A DNA stretch of 14,531 nt from Bacteroidota bacterium (GCA_023412765.1 JAEZBX010000257.1:1-14531); one strand, 5' to 3'; shown: positions 5,946 through 14,300, counted from the first letter of the stretch. The notes: generated by a model from the letters alone, not told the origin. Made by a program: numbers and translations.

Positions 5946-7400
5946 ATGCGGACATTTTTTTCGATGAAATTCTATGTAATTCCTTTATTGATTTGGGGGA
6001 TTTTCCCAATTCTGTACGCCCAGGATGTCCAGGTTACCTTGGGTCCAGATGAGATTGGTGAGAACCAGGCATGGACCATTACTGTAACTGTACAGAATGA
6101 CAGGCTTAAAAGCTATGATAACTTTCCTGAGATCAAAGGTTTCAGAAAGAGGGGCCAGTCCACCCAATCCACTACAAACATTGTAAACGGACAGATTTCT
6201 TCTTCTCAGAGCGTTATAATGACCTACATGCCTATGTCTCAGGGTACGTTCACAATTCCCTCTTTTTCAATGAAAGTGAACGAGAAGCCAGTGCAGGTTG
6301 CAGGGAAGACTGTCAAAGTCGGTCCGCCACAGCGACAACAGCAGCGCGACCCTTTTAGCAACTTTTTTGATCGTGGTCCAGCGGACGATTTCTTCGGCGA
6401 AGGAGAAACCGAATTTGTCGATATCAAGGAAGACGCCTTCCTGGCACTGACAACTTCCAAAGATGAAGTTTATATCGGTGAGGGCTTTAATACCACCCTG
6501 TCATTTTTTGTGTCGCAGGACAATCGCGCACCTCTCCAATTCTATGAACTTGGCCGCCAACTCGCTGAGATTCTGAAAAAAGTTAAACCGACAAATTGTT
6601 GGGAAGAAAATTTCAATATAGAGAACATTGATGGTGAAAGCGTAAGGATCAACGGTAGGGACTATACGCAGTACAAAGTATATCAGGCAACGTTCTTTCC
6701 CTTGAATACAGAGACCATTAATTTCCCAAGTGTCACCCTTGAAATGATCAAATACAAGGTTGCAAAGAATCCATCGTTTTTCGGTCAGAACCGGAAGGAG
6801 GATTTTAAGAAATTTCATACCAAGCCAAAGCGTGTAACGGTCAAAGAACTTCCTCCTCATCCACTAAAAAATTCTGTAGCAGTAGGCGACTACAAGTTGG
6901 ATGAACGCATCAGAAGCAAAGAATTGGAAACGGGCCGTAGTGCGGCGTATAACTTTAATATCTATGGAGAAGGAAATATTTCTGCAATTGCTAAACCAAA
7001 TGTGAAAAGTGATGATGTGTTTGAATTCTATGAACCAAATGTCAGACAGGATATAACACGGCGAAATAACCGAGTTACGGGGACTAAATCATTTGATTAC
7101 TTCGTGATTCCTAAAGAACCCGGCAAGTATAAACTATCCGATTATTTTCAATGGGTATTTTTTAATCCTAGGGAAGGCAAATATGATACGCTGAAATCCA
7201 AGTTCATTGTAAACGTTACAGGTGAAAGCAAAAAGAATGAAGCTATACTCGCTAACGATGCCGGAAACTTTTACGACAAGATCGAGTCAACCGATAATTC
7301 ATTGCGGAACATTAAGAATGAAAGTTGGCAAAGCTGGGCTTTCAATGGCTTTATTTTGGTGATGTTGTCAGCTTCCGCTTATCTTGTGCTGCGAAAATGA
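5946..7400 (+). CDS. BatD-like envelope protein
   Basis: 484 residues. An N-terminal signal peptide (hydrophobic VIPLLIWGIFPILYAQ, cleavage likely near residue 25) is followed by a large periplasmic beta-rich region and one C-terminal membrane helix (about 464-481) with a tiny cytoplasmic tail, LRK. The start of the mature part, QDVQVTLGPDEIGENQAWTI, and the 'FSMKVNEKPVQVAGKTVKV' strand are typical of the BatD family (aerotolerance operon proteins, immunoglobulin-like repeats). A Q/D-rich linker (about residues 128-155) separates the first domain from the next. BatD normally sits with MoxR ATPase, DUF58 and von Willebrand A proteins BatA/BatB; none is nearby, so this is an orphan copy and its partner is unknown. 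A second in-frame ATG at 5964 (MKFYVIP) is an equally plausible start. Family call is good; function is inference. Confidence 0.85.
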   Translation: MRTFFSMKFYVIPLLIWGIFPILYAQDVQVTLGPDEIGENQAWTITVTVQNDRLKSYDNFPEIKGFRKRGQSTQSTTNIVNGQISSSQSVIMTYMPMSQGTFTIPSFSMKVNEKPVQVAGKTVKVGPPQRQQQRDPFSNFFDRGPADDFFGEGETEFVDIKEDAFLALTTSKDEVYIGEGFNTTLSFFVSQDNRAPLQFYELGRQLAEILKKVKPTNCWEENFNIENIDGESVRINGRDYTQYKVYQATFFPLNTETINFPSVTLEMIKYKVAKNPSFFGQNRKEDFKKFHTKPKRVTVKELPPHPLKNSVAVGDYKLDERIRSKELETGRSAAYNFNIYGEGNISAIAKPNVKSDDVFEFYEPNVRQDITRRNNRVTGTKSFDYFVIPKEPGKYKLSDYFQWVFFNPREGKYDTLKSKFIVNVTGESKKNEAILANDAGNFYDKIESTDNSLRNIKNESWQSWAFNGFILVMLSASAYLVLRK

Positions 7401-7411
7401 TCAGATTCGAA

Positions 7412-7504
7412 AATTGGAAGATTGGAAAATTAAAAGATTAGAGATTCAATCTGCATCTACACCTTCTAAATCTTCCAATCTTTTAATCTTCCAATCCTCC
7501 AATC
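7412..7504. repeat. Facing arrays of octads (ATTGGAAG), likely hairpin or terminator
   Basis: Left arm 7412-7446 and right arm 7467-7504 are made of ATTGGAAG-like units with an 8-base period; the right arm reversed gives ATTGGAGG, ATTGGAAG, ATTAAAAG, ATTGGAAG. The cores (7420-7440 against its counterpart near 7474-7495) pair almost fully, with about 20 bases between the arms. It fills the gap between the BatD-like gene and aroC and ends four bases before the aroC ATG, so it could shield the aroC start as well as end the upstream transcript. Confidence 0.6.
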
Positions 7505-7508
7505 AGAT

Positions 7509-8591
7509 ATGTCTAACTCCTACGGAACTTTATTTAGAATTACCACCTTTGGCGAATCCCACGGTCCGGCTATTGGCGTTGTTATCGATGGTTGCCCGGC
7601 GGGCTTAACAATCGATGAATCATTTGTCCAGGCTGAACTGACCAGGAGAAAACCAGGCCAAAGCAAGATTACCACGCAGCGGAAGGAAGACGATACGTTC
7701 AAGATTTTGTCAGGAGTTTTTGAAGGGAAGTCTACGGGTACTCCAATTGCAATGGTAATAGAAAACCAGGATCAACGCAGCAAAGATTATAGTCATATAG
7801 CTGAAACGTTTCGCCCTTCTCACGCCGATTTTACATACGAAGCAAAGTATGGCCACAGGGACTATCGGGGAGGTGGTCGCAGTTCGGCGCGTGAAACCGC
7901 TGCCCGCGTTGCTGCTGGTGCCATCGCCAAAATTTTCTTGAAAAATAACAATGTAGAAATAGCAGCATATGTGTCCAGGGTCGGGGACATCGCGACTCCG
8001 GATTACAAACAGCTTGATCTATCGAAGATTGAAAGCAACATTGTCCGTTGCCCTGACGAGCAAACTGCTGCCAAAATGATCGAACTCATAGATAAGGTAA
8101 GGCTTGACAGGGACACTATAGGCGGTGTAGTTACGTGTGTCATCAAGAATGTACCAGTAGGTTTGGGTGAGCCAGTGTTCGATAAGCTGCATGCGGAATT
8201 AGGCAAAGCGATGTTGAGTATAAACGCTGTTAAAGGATTCGAATACGGCAGCGGATTTGATGGCGTTAAACTTCGTGGCTCACAACACAATGATGAATTT
8301 TATAATGAAGGGGGAAGAATTCGTACTCGTACAAATTTTTCAGGTGGAATTCAAGGCGGGATATCCAACGGTGAGGATATCTATTTTAATGTTGCGTTCA
8401 AACCTGTGGCGACTATCATGCAGGATCAAAATAGCGTTGACAAAGAAGGTAATGATGCTGTTGTAAGCGGCAAAGGAAGGCATGATCCATGTGTTGTGCC
8501 GCGCGCCGTTCCTATTGTCGAAGCAATGGCCGCGCTTGTGCTGGCAGATTTTCTGTTGCGTCATCGGGCGGGCTCGGCTGCGCAGGAGTAG
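7509..8591 (+). CDS. aroC: Chorismate synthase
   Basis: 360 residues, the normal length. It converts 5-enolpyruvylshikimate-3-phosphate to chorismate, the last common step to aromatic amino acids, using reduced FMN in the cytoplasm. All three family signatures are present: GESHGPAIGVVIDGCPAG near the N-terminus, with the catalytic histidine; RSSARETAARVAAGA about residues 123-137; and HDPCVVPRAVPIVEAMAALVLAD near the C-terminus. Start MSNSYGTLFRITTFGESHG is the standard N-terminus. It is not in an aromatic operon here; the gap before it is a repeat array and the stop is followed five bases later by another heptad array, so it looks monocistronic. No leader peptide or attenuator for aromatic amino acids is visible. 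Confidence 0.97.
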   Translation: MSNSYGTLFRITTFGESHGPAIGVVIDGCPAGLTIDESFVQAELTRRKPGQSKITTQRKEDDTFKILSGVFEGKSTGTPIAMVIENQDQRSKDYSHIAETFRPSHADFTYEAKYGHRDYRGGGRSSARETAARVAAGAIAKIFLKNNNVEIAAYVSRVGDIATPDYKQLDLSKIESNIVRCPDEQTAAKMIELIDKVRLDRDTIGGVVTCVIKNVPVGLGEPVFDKLHAELGKAMLSINAVKGFEYGSGFDGVKLRGSQHNDEFYNEGGRIRTRTNFSGGIQGGISNGEDIYFNVAFKPVATIMQDQNSVDKEGNDAVVSGKGRHDPCVVPRAVPIVEAMAALVLADFLLRHRAGSAAQE

Positions 8592-8595
8592 CGAA

Positions 8596-8630
8596 GGTAT
8601 AGGGTATAAGGTATAAGGTATAAGGTATAA
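8596..8630. repeat. Five tandem heptads (GGTATAG + 4 x GGTATAA)
   Basis: Units at 8596, 8603, 8610, 8617 and 8624; the last four are identical. The array starts five bases after the aroC stop. No inverted partner of the same unit lies next to it, unlike 101-180. Confidence 0.9.
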
Positions 8631-8652
8631 GGGAGCGGCACCAATGATAACC

Positions 8653-8673
8653 AATAACTAATAACTATTAACT
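8653..8673. repeat. Three tandem heptads (AATAACT, AATAACT, ATTAACT)
   Basis: A second array type in the same spacer. Bases 8655-8671 (TAACTAATAACTATTAA) are the exact reverse complement of 14308-14324. Confidence 0.85.
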
Positions 8674-8716
8674 AAACACATCGCCAAACAACTAACTAAA
8701 CACATCGCCAAACAAC
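8669..8716. repeat. Perfect 24-base tandem duplication upstream of the symporter gene
   Basis: Bases 8669-8692 and 8693-8716 are identical (each begins TAACTAAACACATCGCC). The second copy ends nine bases before the symporter ATG, so it lies in the leader or promoter region. A recent duplication by slippage is likely because the copies are identical. Confidence 0.9.
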
Positions 8717-8725
8717 CCAAAAAAA

Positions 8726-10018
8726 ATGGCAATCAAAAAATTACCCCTATACGCAAAAATCCTAATTGGTATGTTCCTTGGCCTTGTCTGGGGCCTGAGC
8801 GCGGCAAGTCTTGGCCTGCTGGATTTTACTCAAGACTGGATAAAGCCCTTCGGCGACATTTTTATCAGATCGCTTAAACTCATTGCCATACCGTTGGTCA
8901 TAGTCTCCCTGATCGATGGTGTCTCAAACCTCTCTGATGTTGCTAAACTTTCACGTCTTGGAGGCAAGACAATTGCGTTGTATTTATCGACCACCGTAGT
9001 TGCTGTAACGGTCGGTCTTGTTACGGTAAACCTGATCAATCCGGGCTCCTTTCTGTCTCAGGAACGGCGTGATTTTTTCAAGCAGGAATACGCCAGCGAT
9101 GTGAATTTAAGTGTTGCAAGCGTGGATGCTGAAAAGCCGGGTCCGCTACAAATCATTGTCGATATAGTTCCCGAGAATTTGTTTTCATCTCTTTCCACCA
9201 ACACGAATATGCTTCAGGTGATTTTTTTCGCCATTTTGTTTGGCGTCGCCATGATTCTTATCCCCAGGGAGAATGTCGCCACTGTAAAAAGTTTCTTCGA
9301 GGGTGTTAACCGCATCATCCTGATGATTGTGGATATTATTATGATGTACGCGCCCATCGGTGTTTTTGCGTTGCTTGCCAGCATGAAGATTGATCTCGAA
9401 TTGATCAAGACCCTTGGAGTTTTCAGTTTGAATGTTGTCCTGGCTCTCGCCGTGATGGCTTTACTGGTTTATCCATCTTTGTTGAGAATTTTTACCAAAG
9501 TAAAATTTTCTACCTTTTATAAGGGCATCATGCCAGCGCAGATTCTGGCATTTTCTACCAGCTCCAGTGCCGCCACTTTGCCAGTAACCATGAAGTGTGT
9601 TGAGAAAAATCTGGGTGTATCCGAGGAAGTATCAAGTTTTGTCCTCCCTCTTGGAGCTACCATCAACATGGATGGTACCAGCATTCATCAGGGAGTTGCT
9701 GCCGTATTTATCGCACAAGCCTTTGGAATTGCGCTTTCATTGGAACAGCAGCTAACCATCTTATTAACGGCAGTTTTAGCATCAATTGGCACGGCAGCAG
9801 TTCCAGGCGCAGGTATTATTATGCTGATTATCGTATTGCAATCCGTAGGCCTGGATCCAGCCGGTCTTGCACTTATCCTCGCCGTCGACCGGCCGCTCGA
9901 CATGTTGCGGACGGTGGTGAATATTACGGGCGATGCGGTGGTAGCTACCGTTGTAGCTAATAGCGAAGACAAAGTCAATCTTGCTGTTGCCAACGATCCA
10001 GGGACTTCAATTGAATAA
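8726..10018 (+). CDS. Glutamate/aspartate or C4-dicarboxylate:cation symporter (DAACS family)
   Basis: 430 residues, inner membrane, with the GltPh/GltP fold. Visible landmarks: hairpin 1 serine-rich loop FSTSSSAATLP (about 276-286), TM7 NMDGT (314-318) that builds the sodium sites, hairpin 2 GTAAVPGAG (356-363), and TM8 DRPLDMLRTVVNITGD with Asp392, Arg395 and Asn399 at the GltPh positions 394, 397 and 401. The TM8 arginine points to an acidic substrate (glutamate, aspartate or a C4 acid) rather than a neutral amino acid; sodium or proton coupling cannot be told apart. Residues about 107-145 form a long extracellular loop. The ATG follows an A8 run, a usual Bacteroidota leader. The gene is preceded by several repeats and shows no operon partner. 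Confidence 0.93.
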   Translation: MAIKKLPLYAKILIGMFLGLVWGLSAASLGLLDFTQDWIKPFGDIFIRSLKLIAIPLVIVSLIDGVSNLSDVAKLSRLGGKTIALYLSTTVVAVTVGLVTVNLINPGSFLSQERRDFFKQEYASDVNLSVASVDAEKPGPLQIIVDIVPENLFSSLSTNTNMLQVIFFAILFGVAMILIPRENVATVKSFFEGVNRIILMIVDIIMMYAPIGVFALLASMKIDLELIKTLGVFSLNVVLALAVMALLVYPSLLRIFTKVKFSTFYKGIMPAQILAFSTSSSAATLPVTMKCVEKNLGVSEEVSSFVLPLGATINMDGTSIHQGVAAVFIAQAFGIALSLEQQLTILLTAVLASIGTAAVPGAGIIMLIIVLQSVGLDPAGLALILAVDRPLDMLRTVVNITGDAVVATVVANSEDKVNLAVANDPGTSIE

Positions 10019-10023
10019 TTTTG
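10016..10023 (+). promoter_or_regulatory. Possible -7 box (TAATTTTG) for the Nfu gene
   Basis: TAATTTTG matches TAnnTTTG and overlaps the symporter stop codon. It would give a leader of about 65 bases to the ATG at 10095. A second, poorer candidate is TATTTTTA at 10071-10078. Neither has a good -33 element. Confidence 0.25.
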
Positions 10024-10094
10024 CGAGGGCCTTTGGGCTTCCCGAACTTATCTTGTTGCTTTTTGTTCTGTATTTTTAGGTCAAAATTTATCTT

Positions 10095-10676
10095 ATGCTT
10101 CACGCTGTTCCAAAGAATATTCACATTTATCTGGAATCGAACCCCAACCCGAATTCGCTGAAATTTGTGGTAAATGAAATGTTAATACCAGAAGGATTAA
10201 GCTTCGATTTCCCCGATGCTCAAAGCACATCCTTGTCGCCCCTGGCAAAAGAGCTGTTTGAATATCCCTTTGTAGAGCGCGTTTTTTTTGCGGGGAACTT
10301 TGTTACAGTCACCAAGGCGGAGCGTATCGAGTGGATCGAAATCCAAAACGTTATCAAAGACCATATCAAAAAATATCTTGAAGCGGGAAAGCTTATCATT
10401 GAAATTGAAGAAGAGACCGAGCCAGTTCCTGTCGAAGAGGAAACCGAAACGATAAAAAAGATCAAAACAATACTTGAAGAATACATTCGCCCGGCAGTCG
10501 AACAGGATGGCGGAGCAATTACTTATCATTCCTTCCGGGATGGTATTGTAAAGGTAAAATTACAGGGCTCGTGCAGCGGATGTCCTTCCTCCATGATAAC
10601 CCTTAAAGCTGGAATTGAAAATCTCTTTACACGAATGATGCCCGGAGAGGTTACGGCCGTAGAGGCCCTGAATTAA
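10095..10676 (+). CDS. Nfu-type iron-sulfur cluster carrier (Nfu_N + NifU C-terminal domain)
   Basis: 193 residues, cytoplasmic. Residues about 10-95 form the Nfu N-terminal domain (ESNPNPNSLKFVVN, then PLAKELFEYPFVERVFFAGNFVTVTK). An acidic linker rich in Glu (about 100-118) leads to the NifU-like C-terminal domain (about 120-193), with EQDGGAI and the cluster-binding motif CSGCPSS (Cys160 and Cys163). Two such CxxC motifs, one per subunit, hold a 4Fe-4S cluster that is passed to target enzymes. The order of domains is that of mitochondrial NFU1 and bacterial NfuA-like proteins, not of nitrogen-fixation NifU. No isc or suf genes are near, so it stands alone. QueG and the glutamate-synthase-like protein in this window both need Fe-S clusters, but that is a possible use, not evidence of a link. 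Confidence 0.93.
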   Translation: MLHAVPKNIHIYLESNPNPNSLKFVVNEMLIPEGLSFDFPDAQSTSLSPLAKELFEYPFVERVFFAGNFVTVTKAERIEWIEIQNVIKDHIKKYLEAGKLIIEIEEETEPVPVEEETETIKKIKTILEEYIRPAVEQDGGAITYHSFRDGIVKVKLQGSCSGCPSSMITLKAGIENLFTRMMPGEVTAVEALN

Positions 10677-10694
10677 CTATCTTTTAGCTAACAT

Positions 10695-10715
10695 AACCCG
10701 GGTCGACCGGGTTTT
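10695..10715 (+). terminator. Intrinsic terminator after the Nfu gene
   Basis: AACCCGG (10695-10701), loop GTCGA, CCGGGTT (10707-10713), continuing into a short T-run TTTT. It starts 18 bases after the stop codon. Confidence 0.85.
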
Positions 10716-10753
10716 GTATTTTAGAATCGCACATCTATTCGCGCTTCAAGAAA

Positions 10754-12613
10754 ATGGTCGATCAAAGAAAATTTTGGATTTCAGGAATCGTCCTCTTGCT
10801 GCTGTCTCACATTGCATTTTCCCAAAAAAAAAAAGAAGGCGACACACCAAAGCCCGACACCGTTGAAATAATCAAGATCGATACGACGAGCAAAATTATT
10901 GACGCGGTTAAAGACAAAAGGCTTACAAAAGAAATTCTGAAGAGCGTTACGCGATCAGCTCCAAAGAATGATCACCTAAACATTCGAAGTGAAGAGATGT
11001 ATCTTCCCTATGAAGGTAAAGTGATTAGGCAAGTATTGGTCAATCACATCGATTTTGAGCGCAGCATCACAGACACAACCAAGAATATCAAGAATTGGAT
11101 TGTAAAAGCCGGTAATACTCTGCATAACACAACAAAGGAATGGGTTATCCGCGACCATATTTTTTTTAAAGAGAACCGTCGCCTCAATCCATACCTTCTC
11201 GCGGACAATGAACGCTTCATTCGGGATCTCGACTTCATTGTTGATGCACGCGTAATTGTCGTGCCATTGTCTCATACAAAGGATTCTGTTGATGTGCTGG
11301 TGGTTACCCGAGATGTGTTCAGTTTAGGTGGAAGTTTTAGTCCCAGAGGTGTGGATGAAACGCGCTTTCGGATATATGATGCAAATTTCCTGGGCATGGG
11401 TCAACGCCTGCAATTCAACGGTCACTATGATTATAATCGCGACCCGCGATTTGGTTATGAAGTTTACTACCGGAAAAGCAGTTTAGGTGGTTCATTGGTC
11501 AACCTTACAGCGGGATATACACAGTTGAATACAGGCAGCAGGTATGGGACAGAAAACGAACATGCCTATTACTTGCGTCTGGACCGACCGTTGGTATCAC
11601 CCTATTCGAGGATGGCCGGCGGAATGGAATTTAGCAGAAACTGGTCATCCAATATTTACCAGGCTGCAGACTCCCTTTTCCGCGACTATCGTTATGACGT
11701 CAATGATTTTTGGCTGGGGTATAACCTTGGTGCCAACGAAAACCATCGAAAACGCCCTCGCCATTTCATAAGTGGTCGGCTATTTTATCAGCGCTTTGGA
11801 CAAAAGCCACAACTCCCAGGTGATGCGACGAATCCAACCTTTAACAGTCGTACTTTTGCACTCGGGGCATTTACTTTTTTCCAACAGGAATTTTATAAGA
11901 CTCAATATGTGTATGGCTTTGGACGAACAGAGGATATTCCATATGGTCATAATATGTCCATCCTCGCCGGATGGCAAAATCTTCTCTCATTGAAGCGCGC
12001 TTACGTAGGATTTGATGCTGAAAAATCTTTTGTTCACTCAGGAGGCAACTTTTATACAGTCTCTTTTAGAGCTGGAGGTTTCCCGTATCACGGTCGATGG
12101 GAGGATGCAACGCTCTTGCTATCGGGAAAACTTTTTAGCCGCCTGAAAACTTACAAAAAGTTCTTGCTCAGGCAATCCGCTGATCTTGATTTCACCTATG
12201 TATTCAATCAGCGTACCAATACCCTTCTCGATATTAACTACACCTATGGTCTAGAAGGATTCCGGGCTGATAGTTTGCTCGGAACAAAACGGTTGCATGC
12301 GCGATATGAATTGGTAGTTTACTCGCCATGGACAATTCTTGGATTCCACCTTGCACCTATTCTATTCGCAGATGTAGCAGCTATCGCACCGAGGAACAAA
12401 CCTTTGTTTTATGATAAACCTTACCTTGGACTTGGTTCTGGCATCAGGACAAGGAATGAGAATCTTGTCTTTGGAACGATAGAGCTTAAGTTTTTTTACT
12501 ACCCGAGAGTGGTTGAAGACATCTCGAAATTCAAAGTAAGTGTGACTACCAACTTACGAATCAAGTACACGGCGGGATTTGTTCGAGCGCCATCTTTCAT
12601 TGTGTACAACTGA
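10754..12613 (+). CDS. Outer-membrane beta-barrel protein with one POTRA-like domain (function unknown)
   Basis: 619 residues. Signal peptide 1-24 (MVDQRKFWIS, then GIVLLLLSHIAFSQ). After a charged linker, residues about 88-187 read as a single POTRA-like domain: GKVIRQVLVNHIDFERS, LADNERFIRDLDFIVDARVIVV, and DSVDVLVVTRDVFSL. From about 190 to the end, alternating aromatic and polar residues with many Tyr, Arg and Gly are typical of amphipathic beta-strands, so a large barrel is likely, resembling the Omp85/BamA superfamily in layout but with only one POTRA. The C-terminus SFIVYN ends in an aromatic-containing strand. Likely roles are protein or lipid transport at the outer membrane; the specific one is not known. 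An 11-A run (10824-10834) directly after the signal peptide codes for QKKK and could slip. Confidence 0.75.
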   Translation: MVDQRKFWISGIVLLLLSHIAFSQKKKEGDTPKPDTVEIIKIDTTSKIIDAVKDKRLTKEILKSVTRSAPKNDHLNIRSEEMYLPYEGKVIRQVLVNHIDFERSITDTTKNIKNWIVKAGNTLHNTTKEWVIRDHIFFKENRRLNPYLLADNERFIRDLDFIVDARVIVVPLSHTKDSVDVLVVTRDVFSLGGSFSPRGVDETRFRIYDANFLGMGQRLQFNGHYDYNRDPRFGYEVYYRKSSLGGSLVNLTAGYTQLNTGSRYGTENEHAYYLRLDRPLVSPYSRMAGGMEFSRNWSSNIYQAADSLFRDYRYDVNDFWLGYNLGANENHRKRPRHFISGRLFYQRFGQKPQLPGDATNPTFNSRTFALGAFTFFQQEFYKTQYVYGFGRTEDIPYGHNMSILAGWQNLLSLKRAYVGFDAEKSFVHSGGNFYTVSFRAGGFPYHGRWEDATLLLSGKLFSRLKTYKKFLLRQSADLDFTYVFNQRTNTLLDINYTYGLEGFRADSLLGTKRLHARYELVVYSPWTILGFHLAPILFADVAAIAPRNKPLFYDKPYLGLGSGIRTRNENLVFGTIELKFFYYPRVVEDISKFKVSVTTNLRIKYTAGFVRAPSFIVYN

Positions 12614-12684
12614 AAAATCTTACATAGCTGCCATCGATAACATTTCAACTGATCGTTAGCGATATGCTACTTTGTTCAATTGAT

Positions 12685-12692
12685 TATATTTG
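12685..12692 (+). promoter_or_regulatory. -7 box (TATATTTG) for the glutamate-synthase-like gene
   Basis: TATATTTG matches TAnnTTTG and would start transcription near 12697, about 19 bases before the ATG at 12716. A TTTG at 12671-12674 lies too close (10 bases) to serve as -33. Confidence 0.4.
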
Positions 12693-12715
12693 ATTGCATC
12701 CTTGCCTAAATAGAC

Positions 12716-14296
12716 ATGAGAAAGACCTTTATTATATCCAGCGTCGTATTGGTTGTCCTCATTTTAATATGGACTTACTACTGGCCGTGGGCGACTATTT
12801 TACTGCTGCTGATAATCCCGTTCGTATATATGGGAATTGCCGATATGGTTCAGACAAAGCAGTCGATCAGAAGAAATTTTCCTTTGTTTGGTAGACTGCG
12901 ATATGTCTTTGAGGATTTCAGGCCCAAGATTCAGCAATATTTTGTCGAAAATGATACGGACGGTGCACCGATTAATAGGAATGATCGTTCTGTGATCTAT
13001 CAACGTGCAAAGAAACAAATTGATACGACACCTTTTGGTACGCAGTTGAACGTGTACTCGGAAGGTTACGAATGGATGAGTCATTCAATCGTGCCACTTG
13101 ACTTCCAGAAAGTGGACCATCATCCGCGTGTGCGGGTAGGCAACAAGGATTGTAAACAACCTTATAATGCCAGCATAATGAACGTATCGGCAATGAGCTT
13201 TGGTTCGTTGAGTAGCCATGCCGTTGAAGCCCTGAACGCTGGAGCAAAAATTGGAGGTTTTGCCCACAACACCGGGGAAGGAGGAATAAGCCCGCATCAC
13301 CTAAAATACGGCGGTGATATTATTTGGCAGATTGGTACAGGATATTTTGGTGCTCGCGATGAAGAGGGAAGATTTTCACCGGAAGTGTTTAGCAAAAACT
13401 CAATGCGACCGGAAGTGAAGATGGTCGAGTTGAAAGTCTCCCAGGGAGCCAAGCCCGGGCACGGTGGAATTCTTCCAGCGAAAAAGAATACACCAGAGGT
13501 TGCCGCAATTCGTTTTGTAAAGCCAGGGACTACCGTTTATTCACCACCATTTCACAGCGCTTTCTCCACGCCGAAAGAAATGATACTTTTTATTCATAGA
13601 ATGCGTGAGCTTTCCGGTGGAAAACCCACTGGTTTCAAGTTATGTATCGGTCGAAAAAGTGAGTTCATCTCCATATGCAAGGCTATGATTGAGCTCGATA
13701 TTTATCCCGACTTTATCAATGTCGATGGCGGGGAGGGAGGAACCGGTGCAGCGCCGCCCGAATTTTCAAACTTTGTCGGAATGCCGCTACTTGATGGTCT
13801 CGCGTTTGTAGACAATATGTTAAAGGGATTTGGTATTCGGCAACATATTAAGGTCGGCGCATCAGGAAAGATTCTAACAGGCTTTCAAATACTACGCGCT
13901 ATCGCATTGGGAGCAGATATGTGTTACAGTGCGCGAGCAATGATGATGGCTGTCGGATGTATTCAGGCACTTGAGTGCAATAAAAATACATGTCCGGCGG
14001 GAGTTGCTACTCAAGATCCTGAACTGGTTAAAGGTTTGGTGGTTGATGATAAAAAAGTCAGGGTTGCGAACTATCATAAGAATACAATTGAGAGTTTTGT
14101 TGAACTGATGGCAGCATCGGGTATCGACTCGCCGTCGAAATTAAATCGACATCAAGTTAGTCGACGAGTATTCATGAATGAAGTCAGAACACTGGAAGAG
14201 ATCTATCCCTCTATACCTGTAGGATCAATGCTTTCTGCATCGGTGCCTGAACGCTATCGGATGTCGTTTGAGTCGGCAAGCGCTGACGCTTTCTGA
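12716..14296 (+). CDS. Membrane-anchored FMN-binding glutamate-synthase-family protein
   Basis: 526 residues. Two hydrophobic stretches at the N-terminus (about 5-22 and 25-43) likely anchor it in the inner membrane with the catalytic part in the cytoplasm. The rest is the FMN-binding glutamate synthase domain: SAMSFGSLSSHA, NTGEGGIS, SQGAKPGHGG (242-251), VDGGEGGTGAAP (337-348) and KVGASGKILTG. Cys415, Cys421 and Cys426 (CIQALECNKNTC) keep the CX5CX4C spacing of the 3Fe-4S cluster of GltB. The class-II glutamine amidotransferase domain and the C-terminal beta-helix of GltB are missing, and no small subunit is nearby, so full glutamate synthase activity is unlikely unless ammonia or another donor is used. 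Such lone proteins are widespread and poorly understood. Start MRKTFIISS is supported by the -7 box. Confidence 0.9.
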   Translation: MRKTFIISSVVLVVLILIWTYYWPWATILLLLIIPFVYMGIADMVQTKQSIRRNFPLFGRLRYVFEDFRPKIQQYFVENDTDGAPINRNDRSVIYQRAKKQIDTTPFGTQLNVYSEGYEWMSHSIVPLDFQKVDHHPRVRVGNKDCKQPYNASIMNVSAMSFGSLSSHAVEALNAGAKIGGFAHNTGEGGISPHHLKYGGDIIWQIGTGYFGARDEEGRFSPEVFSKNSMRPEVKMVELKVSQGAKPGHGGILPAKKNTPEVAAIRFVKPGTTVYSPPFHSAFSTPKEMILFIHRMRELSGGKPTGFKLCIGRKSEFISICKAMIELDIYPDFINVDGGEGGTGAAPPEFSNFVGMPLLDGLAFVDNMLKGFGIRQHIKVGASGKILTGFQILRAIALGADMCYSARAMMMAVGCIQALECNKNTCPAGVATQDPELVKGLVVDDKKVRVANYHKNTIESFVELMAASGIDSPSKLNRHQVSRRVFMNEVRTLEEIYPSIPVGSMLSASVPERYRMSFESASADAF

Positions 14297-14300
14297 GGCG

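Noticed and set aside
8596..8716. CRISPR-like array of short repeats
   Set aside because: Units are 7 or 24 bases in direct contact with no unique spacers, and no cas genes are present.
10197..10529. Minus-strand frames of 88-110 residues opposite the Nfu gene
   Set aside because: The plus strand encodes a complete two-domain Nfu protein; these are antisense shadows rich in Phe/Ser with no domain.
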